A DNA stretch of 64,000 bases from Parasphingopyxis marina. GTDB taxonomy: Bacteria > Pseudomonadota > Alphaproteobacteria > Sphingomonadales > Sphingomonadaceae. The translations under genes were made by a program, and so were the position numbers. Location: positions 980,501-1,044,500 of the forward strand of contig NZ_JACJVJ010000001.1 in NCBI RefSeq assembly GCF_014237875.1, read 5' to 3'. Each line of letters opens with the position of its first letter. Within the stretch, counting starts at the first letter, position 1. The notes below the pieces were generated by a model that did no database searches, had not been told where the DNA came from, and saw only the letters and a program-made list of their open reading frames with translations. Below, one piece after another: positions 11,161 through 20,142 of the stretch.

Positions 11161-12420
11161 ATGGCACAGGGACGAAACGACAATCTCATAACGGTCCTTG
11201 ATATCGGATCATCGAAGATCTGCGCGATGATCGTGCGCAATCCGGAAGGATCGGATTTGCAGGTGCTCGGTACCGGGCAGCGCGAGAGCAAGGGCGTGCG
11301 GCGCGGCTATATCGCCGACATGGAAGCGACCGAGGCCGGGATCCGCGCCGCCGTAGAGCAGGCCGAGCGGATTGCCGGGCTCAATATCGACAGCGCATGG
11401 GTCGGCTTTTCGGCCGGCGGACTGGCGTCCAAGGTGACGACGATCGAGGCCGATCTGGGCGGCTACCGGATCGAGGAAGCCCATATCCGCGATCTTCATA
11501 TCGCCGGGCTCAACGCCATTGATCCCGAAGACAAGCAAATCCTCCACGCCCATCCCACACTCTACACGCTCGATGGCCTTGCTGGGGTCAAGAATCCGCT
11601 CGGCCTTCACGCCGATCAGCTCGGCGTCGATATCCATGCGGTGCTGACCGAACGGTCGCCGATGCGCAATCTCGATCACTGCGTGCGCGCCGCCTATCTT
11701 GGCGTAGACGGTATCGTCGCCTCGCCGGTCGCCACCGGTTACGCCTGTCTCAGCGCCGAGGAGCGCGAGCTCGGCGTGGCGCTGGTGGAGCTCGGTGCGG
11801 GCGTTACCAATGTTTCGCTATTCGCGGGCGGCATGCTCGTCGGTCTCACCTCTATCCCGATGGGGGCTGCGGATATCACCGATTCCATCGCCACGGAGTT
11901 CGCGATGCGGCGCGCGCAGGCCGAACGCGTCAAATGTTTCCACGGCTCCGCGACGACGAGCCCGCGCGACAATCATGACATGATCGATCTTGGCCCGCAT
12001 TCCGAAGATGAGGGCGCCGAGGCGCCCCGCATCACGCGCGCGCAGCTGATCGCCGTCATCCGAGAACGCCTGGAAGAGTTGATGACGGAAGTCGGCAACG
12101 CGCTCGATGCGATGGGCTTTACCGGCCCCGTCGGCCGCCAGGTCGTGCTGACCGGCGGCGGCGCCGAGCTCAAGGGAATTGCCGATTTCGCGCAAGGCGC
12201 GCTGGGCCGAACGGTGCGCACCGGACGGCCGATCGCGCTGGCGGGTTTGCCCGAAGCGCATTCCGGCCCCGGCTTCGCGACGCTCGCCGGGCTCGCCCGC
12301 TTTGCCGCCGAGGGACCGGCGGACCTGCGCGTGATGCAGGATCAGGCACAACTCATCGTCACGACCGCCAAAGGCAGCCTCTGGAACCGCTTCATGGCTG
12401 CGTTCAGGAGTGAATATTGA
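11161..12420 (+). CDS. ftsA: Cell division protein FtsA
   Basis: FtsA is the actin-like protein that tethers FtsZ to the membrane. The 419-residue protein has the phosphate-1 motif VLDIGSSKICA at the N terminus and the adenosine motif VLTGGGAELKGI near residue 327. A short amphipathic C-terminal helix (LWNRFMAAFRSEY) would serve as the membrane anchor. A 42-bp gap separates it from ftsQ. It is followed by a 122-bp non-coding stretch before ftsZ, so ftsZ probably has its own promoter. Confidence 0.96.
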   Translation: MAQGRNDNLITVLDIGSSKICAMIVRNPEGSDLQVLGTGQRESKGVRRGYIADMEATEAGIRAAVEQAERIAGLNIDSAWVGFSAGGLASKVTTIEADLGGYRIEEAHIRDLHIAGLNAIDPEDKQILHAHPTLYTLDGLAGVKNPLGLHADQLGVDIHAVLTERSPMRNLDHCVRAAYLGVDGIVASPVATGYACLSAEERELGVALVELGAGVTNVSLFAGGMLVGLTSIPMGAADITDSIATEFAMRRAQAERVKCFHGSATTSPRDNHDMIDLGPHSEDEGAEAPRITRAQLIAVIRERLEELMTEVGNALDAMGFTGPVGRQVVLTGGGAELKGIADFAQGALGRTVRTGRPIALAGLPEAHSGPGFATLAGLARFAAEGPADLRVMQDQAQLIVTTAKGSLWNRFMAAFRSEY

Positions 12421-12542
12421 GCGATAAAGTGAGCTTTATCCACGAGTCGCGGTGTTTTTTCACTGGAATCCGCGAGTCACTGTGGTGTAGTATTAGTTAA
12501 CGCGTTGAACGACATGCAGATTTGCAAGGGGAACACACTGTC
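12421..12542 (+). promoter_or_regulatory. ftsZ leader with three clustered GANTC sites
   Basis: Three GANTC sequences, the target of the alphaproteobacterial cell-cycle methyltransferase CcrM, lie within 35 bp: GAGTC at 12444-12448, GAATC at 12466-12470 and GAGTC at 12474-12478. Downstream is the palindrome-like GTTAACGCGTTGAAC (12496-12510), whose core AACGCGTT is a perfect palindrome. A small stem (ATAAAG/CTTTAT) sits right after ftsA. In Caulobacter, ftsZ transcription depends on GANTC methylation and GcrA, so the same control is inferred here. The -35 and -10 elements could not be placed with certainty. Confidence 0.6.
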
Positions 12543-14225
<1,683 letters not shown>

Positions 14226-14239
14226 ACGATCGCTTCCGG

Positions 14240-14271
14240 CGCCTTCGCTCCCTTTTTGGGAAGCGAAGGCG
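14240..14271 (+). terminator. Hairpin terminator after ftsZ
   Basis: The arm CGCCTTCGCTCCC (14240-14252) pairs with GGGAAGCGAAGGCG (14258-14271), with one bulged A, around a TTTTT loop. It lies 15 bp after the ftsZ stop. There is no U-run after it, so it may act as an attenuator or RNA-stabilising stem rather than a classic terminator. Confidence 0.55.
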
Positions 14272-14372
14272 TTCGCATGCGCCGGTTCGCCGTCGGCAAG
14301 GACCGGTCTGCCGCGCCGACCGCCCCGAGATGCCGTGCGTTCCGGAAAGCCCACGTCTATGATCCCTTCGTG

Positions 14373-16478
14373 ATGTTATCCAGCAAGGCCGATTTTCGCC
14401 GGGGGGGCGTGCGCCAAATCCTGTTGCCGCTGCTCCTGGCGAGCGCGGCGATGCCGGTCCACGCCCAGCAGAATAGCGATGCGTTCCCGTTCATGAACCA
14501 GTCGCAACCGGGCGGCGCGGCGGCCAGGCTCAGCAGCTCGCTCGGGCAGCTGGCCACCAACCCCAATAACAGCGAAGCGCTGATTGGGGCGGGCGGGGCA
14601 GCGCTCGATCTCGGCGATGCCGATGCTGCGCTCGGCTTTTTCGTGCGAGCCAACGAACTGTCGCCGCGCAATGGACGGGTAAAGGCCGGGCTCGGCCGCG
14701 CGCTCGTTCGTCTCGAACGGCCGCTCGAGGCGATGCAGCGGTTTCGCGAGGCCCAGCAACTTGGCGCATCGCTCGCCGATTATGTGGCGGATCGCGGCTT
14801 TGCCTACGATCTGCTCGGCCAGCCGGAACTCGCCCAGGCCGATTACCGGGCGGCGATGGCGCGCGGCTCCACTCCCGAACTCGTCAAGCGGCTGGCGATC
14901 AGCCTCGGTATTACCGGCGACAGGGCCGGGGCGCTGGAGGTGCTCGATCCGCTGCTGCGCGCGCAGGATATGTCGGCGTGGCGAACGCGGGCTTTCGTCA
15001 TCGGGATGACGGCGGAGGATGTCCGGGAAGCCATTGAGGCGGCATCGGTTGCCATGCCGCGCAGGCAGCTCCAAATTCTTACCCCCTATCTCTCGCAACT
15101 CCCGACCCTCAGCGATGCTGGCAAGGCGCAGGCCGTGCATTTCGGCAATTTCCCGGTGAACGGCACAGGGCCGCGCTATGCGCTCTCCGATTTTCCCGAA
15201 TTTGCCAGTCTCGGTACGCCCGGTGCCGGTCTCGTGCCGCAGGGAACGGCGCTGGGGCCGCGCACCGAGGCCGAGCAGCGCCGCGAAACCCGCCGCGAAC
15301 AACGCCGCCGCGAACGCCAGGAAGCGCGGCAACGGCGGCTTCGCGGCAGCGAGACGCAGGTACGGCGGCGTCCCGGTGTCGCCAGCGATGCCGAGGTGGC
15401 GCAAGCTGAAATCCCGGCGCCGCCGCCTCCTCCACCGCCTCCACCACCACGACCTACTCCTCCGCCTCCTCCCGCGCCTGCGCCACCAACGCCTCCACCG
15501 GCCGCGCGGGAGGTGCCTCCGCCCTCTCGGTCCGAACCGCAGACGCCTGCCCCGACGCCCGGATTCAGCGCTGCCCAAGCCTCCGGTCCTGGTTCCGAAG
15601 GGGACACCGTCCTCGATACGCGTTTCTCGCTGACCGACTTGGCGAGCGAATTGCGGTCCCGGGCGCGCGAGGAGCGAACGGCGGAACCTGCGGGGCCCGA
15701 AACCCGGCCGGAATCCTTGCTGCCAGCGAGGGTGGTTGCTGCGGCTCCTCCACCGCCAACGACACCGAGACCTTCACCGCCGCCGCCGCCGCCTCCACCG
15801 CCACCGCCGCCGCCTCCACCGGCACCGGCGCGGAACGAGGCCGCGCAGGCCGAACCGGCCCGCAACTGGGTGCAACTCGCAACCGGGCCGACGATGGACG
15901 GGCTGCGCTTCACCTATCGCCGCTATGCCCGCGCGAATGCGGTCTTCGATGGCTATGAAGGCTGGTATGCGCCGCTGGGCCAGACCAACCGGCTGCTCGT
16001 CGGACCCTTCGATACAGGGGCGGAAGCGCAGGCATTCATCAATGCGCTGGCCGAGGGCGGAATCGCCGCCCTGCGCTGGCGGAGCGGCGAAGGCGAGGCG
16101 ATCCCGCGCCTCTATGACGAGGGGGCTTCGCCCCAGCCAACCGCCGATGCGCGGCGGCCCGGCGATGCGCCGCCGGAAGCTGCCGCGCCGGCCGCGCCTT
16201 CGCACCCCGCCCGCTATTGGGCGCAGGTCGCGATCGGCCAGCAGATCGATGCGCTGCGTTTCACCTTCCGCCAGTTCTCCCGCCAGGCCCCGAGCGCTTT
16301 CGAAGGCCGGACCGCATGGTATACGCCGCTCAACGCGACCAACCGGTTGCTCGTCGGCCCGTTCGACAGCCGCGCCGACGCCCAGGCCTTCCTGAACGCC
16401 GCTGCCGAAGAAGGAGTCGAGGGCTACATCTTCCATAGCGATGACGGGCAAGAGGTTTCGCGCCTCAATCCTCGCTGA
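14373..16478 (+). CDS. Exported TPR protein with polyproline tracts and two SPOR-like repeats
   Basis: About 701 residues. A signal peptide covers roughly residues 1-32 (hydrophobic ILLPLLLASAAM, then VHAQ). Residues about 60-220 form tetratricopeptide-like helical pairs. A basic Arg/Glu-rich stretch and two polyproline tracts follow (near residues 350-380 and 464-480). The C terminus has two tandem copies of an approximately 80-residue SPOR-like domain, each containing NRLLVGPFD. SPOR domains bind septal glycan stripped of stem peptides, so an envelope or septal role is inferred, which fits the position after ftsZ. The start is the ATG before the signal peptide; no strong ribosome site is visible. 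The stop shares a base with the next start. Confidence 0.8.
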   Translation: MLSSKADFRRGGVRQILLPLLLASAAMPVHAQQNSDAFPFMNQSQPGGAAARLSSSLGQLATNPNNSEALIGAGGAALDLGDADAALGFFVRANELSPRNGRVKAGLGRALVRLERPLEAMQRFREAQQLGASLADYVADRGFAYDLLGQPELAQADYRAAMARGSTPELVKRLAISLGITGDRAGALEVLDPLLRAQDMSAWRTRAFVIGMTAEDVREAIEAASVAMPRRQLQILTPYLSQLPTLSDAGKAQAVHFGNFPVNGTGPRYALSDFPEFASLGTPGAGLVPQGTALGPRTEAEQRRETRREQRRRERQEARQRRLRGSETQVRRRPGVASDAEVAQAEIPAPPPPPPPPPPRPTPPPPPAPAPPTPPPAAREVPPPSRSEPQTPAPTPGFSAAQASGPGSEGDTVLDTRFSLTDLASELRSRAREERTAEPAGPETRPESLLPARVVAAAPPPPTTPRPSPPPPPPPPPPPPPPPAPARNEAAQAEPARNWVQLATGPTMDGLRFTYRRYARANAVFDGYEGWYAPLGQTNRLLVGPFDTGAEAQAFINALAEGGIAALRWRSGEGEAIPRLYDEGASPQPTADARRPGDAPPEAAAPAAPSHPARYWAQVAIGQQIDALRFTFRQFSRQAPSAFEGRTAWYTPLNATNRLLVGPFDSRADAQAFLNAAAEEGVEGYIFHSDDGQEVSRLNPR

Positions 16479-17638
16479 TGCTCGCGCCCTACGCTTCGGA
16501 CCCGCGCGCTTCGCGTGGGCGCTTGCACGACGAAGGCCGTGACGAGACGCGGGGCCCGCGCGACGCTTTTCAAAGGGATCGGGACCGGATCATCCACTCG
16601 GTCGCCTTCCGGCGCTTGCGCGGCAAGACCCAAGTGTTCGTCGCCCCCGATGGCGATCATTTCCGTGTCCGCCTGACCCACAGCCTGGAGGTCGCGCAGA
16701 TCGGCCGCACGGTGGCGCGCGCGCTCGGGCTGAACGAAGATCTCACCGAGGCATTGTGCCTCGCGCACGATATCGGCCATCCGCCTTTCGGCCATGCCGG
16801 AGAGGACGCGCTGGAGCTTGCGCTCGCAGGGGCCGGCGGCTTCGATCACAATGCGCAGACGGTGCGGATGCTGACGAGGCTCGAACGCCGTTACCCGCTT
16901 TTCGACGGGTTGAACCTCAGCTGGGAAACCCTCGAAGGGCTGGCCAAGCATAACGGGCCGGTCGCCGATCCGCCTTGGGCGCTGGCCGAGGCGGATTCTG
17001 AATTTCCATTGGAACTCAACGGCTTTTCCAGCCTGGAGGCGCAGGTCGCGGCGCTTGCCGACGATATTGCCTATGACAATCATGATATCGACGACGGCCT
17101 GCGCGCCGGCCTGTTCAGCCGCGAGGCGCTACTCGCTATTCCCGGCGTCGCCCGGCTATGGGAGCGCGCGGCAAGCCGCTTCCCCGGCGCGGGGCCGGAC
17201 CTTCTCGTATCGGAACTGATCCGCGAACAGATTGGCGTGATGGTCAACGACCTGATCGAAGAAACGCGCCGCCGCGTCGCCGATGCCGGCGTCGAAACCG
17301 CCGACGATGTTCGGGGCGCGGGGAAGCCGCTGGCCGGCTTTTCGAACGAGGGCGCGGGCCATGAACGCGCGCTCAAGGCGTTCCTCTATGCCAATATGTA
17401 CGAGCATCCGATGCAGGAGGAGGTGGCCGAAGTCGCGCGCCATATCGTGACGGGCCTTTACGACGCCTATGCGGCCGATCCCGACCTGATGCCGGCGGAC
17501 TGGCGCGCCGCCCTGCCGGCCGATGCGCCGCACCGCGCGCGGCATATCGCCGATTTCATCGCCGGGATGACCGACAGCTACGCGATTCGTTGCTATCGCG
17601 AAGCGGTCGGCGAGGTCGAACTGCCCGAAGGCTTTTAG
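16478..17638 (+). CDS. dgt: dGTP triphosphohydrolase-like HD protein
   Basis: This 386-residue protein belongs to the Dgt-like HD-domain family, which hydrolyses dNTPs to the nucleoside and triphosphate. The metal-binding residues appear as RLTHSLEV (first His), LAHDIGHPPFGHAGE (HD pair) and a later Asp in LADDIAYDNHDIDDG. The N-terminal RDRIIHSVAFRRLRGKTQVF is typical. The start ATG overlaps the preceding TGA. Sphingomonad genomes usually place this gene before argS; here three unrelated genes intervene. Confidence 0.9.
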   Translation: MLAPYASDPRASRGRLHDEGRDETRGPRDAFQRDRDRIIHSVAFRRLRGKTQVFVAPDGDHFRVRLTHSLEVAQIGRTVARALGLNEDLTEALCLAHDIGHPPFGHAGEDALELALAGAGGFDHNAQTVRMLTRLERRYPLFDGLNLSWETLEGLAKHNGPVADPPWALAEADSEFPLELNGFSSLEAQVAALADDIAYDNHDIDDGLRAGLFSREALLAIPGVARLWERAASRFPGAGPDLLVSELIREQIGVMVNDLIEETRRRVADAGVETADDVRGAGKPLAGFSNEGAGHERALKAFLYANMYEHPMQEEVAEVARHIVTGLYDAYAADPDLMPADWRAALPADAPHRARHIADFIAGMTDSYAIRCYREAVGEVELPEGF

Positions 17639-17653
17639 GCGGGCTAGTCCGTT

Positions 17654-17668
17654 GCGGCGTTTCGCCGC
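17654..17668 (+). terminator. Short GC hairpin after dgt
   Basis: GCGGCG-TTT-CGCCGC forms a perfect 6-bp stem with a 3-base loop, 15 bp after the dgt stop. No U-run follows, so it is a possible pause or termination site only. Confidence 0.3.
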
Positions 17669-17712
17669 ATCCGGCATAGCAAGGGTGACGACCGTTAATG
17701 GGAGAAGCGACC

Positions 17713-18018
17713 ATGGCCAGCGATACTCTTCACGCCCCGCGCGAAAAGCTTTCCACCGAAACCCTTTCGATGCATCACGCCATCGTCTCGCTGATGGAGG
17801 AGCTGGAAGCCGTCGACTGGTACCGCCAGCGCGCCGACGATTGCGAGGATGCCTCGCTCAAGGCAATCCTTCTTCACAATATGCGCGAAGAGATGGAGCA
17901 TGCCGCGATGGTCATCGAATGGCTGCGTCGCAACAATTCCGATTTCGAGAAGGAATTGAAGGATTATCTCTTCACCGAGGGCGATATCGCGTCGATCGAA
18001 GAACAGGTGCAGGGCTAG
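17713..18018 (+). CDS. Encapsulated-ferritin-like (EncFtn) protein without visible cargo tail
   Basis: A 101-residue, mostly helical protein that closely resembles the encapsulated ferritins studied in Rhodospirillum rubrum. These form ring-shaped decamers with ferroxidase centres at subunit interfaces. The motif MEELEAVDWY (residues 28-37) supplies Glu30, and REEMEHAAM (58-66) supplies Glu60 and His63, matching the known iron ligands. The LRRN and YLFTEG motifs also match. Family members usually continue into a C-terminal encapsulin-targeting peptide. This one stops about ten residues after LFTEG, and no encapsulin gene is nearby. The ATG at 17713 was chosen because GGGAGAAG precedes it at good spacing. 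Confidence 0.85.
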   Translation: MASDTLHAPREKLSTETLSMHHAIVSLMEELEAVDWYRQRADDCEDASLKAILLHNMREEMEHAAMVIEWLRRNNSDFEKELKDYLFTEGDIASIEEQVQG

Positions 18019-18022
18019 GCCG

Positions 18023-18298
18023 ATGGCCGAACCTGGCGCTTCCGTCAGCGACCCCGCGAGCGCTTATGCCGGGCCGGAAGAGGTCGCCGCCGATGTGCGG
18101 CTCAGCGAAGCGCAGAAAATCTCCGCGCTCAGACAATGGGCCTATGACGTGCGCGAACTGGAAGTCGCCGAGGAAGAAGGAATGGGCGATCATGACGGCG
18201 ACATTCTCCGCCGCATCCAGATCGTCCTGGCCGAGCTCGGCCATCCGGTCGATAGCGACCATGTGGCGCCCTCGAAACAGCATTCCGCCACGGACTAG
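18023..18298 (+). CDS. Small acidic protein of unknown function
   Basis: A 91-residue protein starting 4 bp after the ferritin-like gene, so almost certainly co-transcribed and probably coupled in translation. It has no signal peptide or membrane span. The central part (about residues 14-75) is a predicted helical pair with the pattern YAGPEEVAADVRLSEAQKI followed by ALRQWAYDVRELEVAEEEGM. I recall similar small proteins in other alphaproteobacteria, but know no function. Its coupling to the ferritin-like gene suggests a link to iron or oxidative stress; this is inference. Confidence 0.7.
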   Translation: MAEPGASVSDPASAYAGPEEVAADVRLSEAQKISALRQWAYDVRELEVAEEEGMGDHDGDILRRIQIVLAELGHPVDSDHVAPSKQHSATD

Positions 18299-18436
18299 TA
18301 TTCCCGATCCGGGGCGGCGTTTCAGTCCCCGATGGACCTAGCCGCGCTACGTTTCGGGGCCGAAAGATGCTATTCATTCGCTCCTATGCGGCGCGCAGAG
18401 GGGGAAGGCGGCACCGCACACAGGGAGGGAAACCAT

Positions 18437-20056
18437 ATGGGAGGGTTCCTCGAAGATGTCGGCACCGCGATCCTCAAGGGCGTTCTCGGCAAACGGAAAA
18501 CCAATGCGTTCCTGATCAACCGGCTGGTCGGCCGCTGCCGCAATCGCCCCCATCCCTGGAGCACGCGTGGCGACTATGTCAGCTGGCCCGGCCTCAAGGA
18601 TCGCAACTATTTCGGCCGGTTGCTGCCCAGCACCAACTGGCCCGGCGCGCATCAGCCGGTATTGCCGCCTCGCGAGGATGTCACCGGCCTGTTCATTGCC
18701 GGGCCGGGCGATCAACGTCTCTGCCCGAAATCGACCTGCCTGTTTCCGGCCTTCGCGCAATATCTGACCGACGGTTTCCTGCGCACCCGCCTTTCCAATA
18801 TCGAGGCCGAGGAGGACCGCACCCGGACGACGTCAAATCACGAGATCGATCTCAGTACGCTCTATGGGCGCGGCGAGTGGCAGACCTTGGCGCTGCGCCG
18901 GCGGTCGGAACAAATGGGCGAAAGGGGCCGGCTGAAATCGGAGACCATTGCCGGCGAGGAATGGCCGCTGCGCCTCTTCCTGCCCGGCGGCAACGAGATC
19001 GATCCGCAATTCCTCGATCCCGCCAGCGGAAAGCCGCTGCTCGATACGCCCCTCGGTATCGACAATACGTCACCCGAAATGCGAGCGACGCTGCTTGCGG
19101 TGGGCGGGGACCGGGTCAATGCCGCGCCGCAGACTGCGATGATGAACGTCCTGTTCCTGCGCGAGCATAACCGCATCGCGGGCCTATTCGAACAGGATCA
19201 CCCGCATTGGGACGACGACCGGGTCTTCGAAACAGTCCGCAATGTGATGATCGTGATGTTCATCAAGCTCGTCGTCGAGGAATATATCAATCATGTCAGC
19301 ACCGCGAAGATCAAGCTGAAGGCCTGGCCGGAAGTCGCCTGGAAGGCCGGCTGGAACCGTGAAAACTGGATGACCATCGAATTCACCTTGCTCTATCGCT
19401 GGCATTCGCTGGTCCCGCGAACGATGCGCTGGGCGGATGTGGAGATCGGTGGCGATGCGCTGCTGCTCGACAACAGGGTATTGCTGGAAGGCGGGCTGGC
19501 CAGCGCCTTTGCAGATATTTCCGCCAACCCGGCGACCGAACTCGGCCTCGGCAACGCCGCCGAGTTCATGCGCAAGGCAGAGATGAACGCGCTGAAGCAA
19601 TCGCAGACCAACAAGTTGCAGGGTTATGCGGCCTATCGCAGGGCAATGGGCAAGAAGGTGCCCAAGGATTTCGCGACGCTGGTCGGCAAATCGAAAGATC
19701 CAGCCGAGCAGGAACGCCGCACCGCGCTCGCCGCGGCGCTGAAGGTGCTTTACGGATCGGTCGACGGCCTGGAATTTTACACCGGGCTTTTCGCCGAGCC
19801 GCGCGAAAAAAATGGTCCGCTGCCAGACCTTCTCACCGCGATGGTGGCGATGGACGCCTTTTCCCAGGCGCTAACCAATCCGCTGCTTTCCGAACATGTC
19901 TGGGGAGACGAGGATATTCGCCGCGAAACCTTCACCCAGCGCGGCCTCGATATCATGACCGACACCGCGTGCCTGCGCGATATCCTGGCCCGCAACACCG
20001 ACGATCTGGGGGACCGCTTCGTCGGCATGACGCGGCCGGACTGGCAGCGCGAATAG
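18437..20056 (+). CDS. Cyclooxygenase-like animal-type heme peroxidase
   Basis: The 539-residue protein follows the catalytic domain of animal prostaglandin synthases almost end to end. LREHNR (242-247) is the peroxidase-family hallmark. LLYRWHSLVP (318-327) corresponds to the proximal-heme segment of COX, giving Tyr320 (catalytic Tyr385 in COX) and His323 (proximal His388). DAFSQALTNP (473-482) aligns with the aspirin-site segment, giving Ser476. The distal segment reads FAQYLTD where COX has FAQHFTH: Gln108 is kept but the distal His position is Asp112. No signal peptide, EGF domain or membrane-binding helices are seen. A likely product is an oxygenated fatty acid; the substrate is unknown. 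The ATG follows AGGGAGGGAA. Confidence 0.85.
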   Translation: MGGFLEDVGTAILKGVLGKRKTNAFLINRLVGRCRNRPHPWSTRGDYVSWPGLKDRNYFGRLLPSTNWPGAHQPVLPPREDVTGLFIAGPGDQRLCPKSTCLFPAFAQYLTDGFLRTRLSNIEAEEDRTRTTSNHEIDLSTLYGRGEWQTLALRRRSEQMGERGRLKSETIAGEEWPLRLFLPGGNEIDPQFLDPASGKPLLDTPLGIDNTSPEMRATLLAVGGDRVNAAPQTAMMNVLFLREHNRIAGLFEQDHPHWDDDRVFETVRNVMIVMFIKLVVEEYINHVSTAKIKLKAWPEVAWKAGWNRENWMTIEFTLLYRWHSLVPRTMRWADVEIGGDALLLDNRVLLEGGLASAFADISANPATELGLGNAAEFMRKAEMNALKQSQTNKLQGYAAYRRAMGKKVPKDFATLVGKSKDPAEQERRTALAAALKVLYGSVDGLEFYTGLFAEPREKNGPLPDLLTAMVAMDAFSQALTNPLLSEHVWGDEDIRRETFTQRGLDIMTDTACLRDILARNTDDLGDRFVGMTRPDWQRE

Positions 20057-20142
20057 GTCTTTCGCGGGCGGCCGGGACGGCGGAATTGCCGGACGCCTCC
20101 GGATCGTCTAATCGCGCCTCCTCGCACAAGCAGGGACAAACA

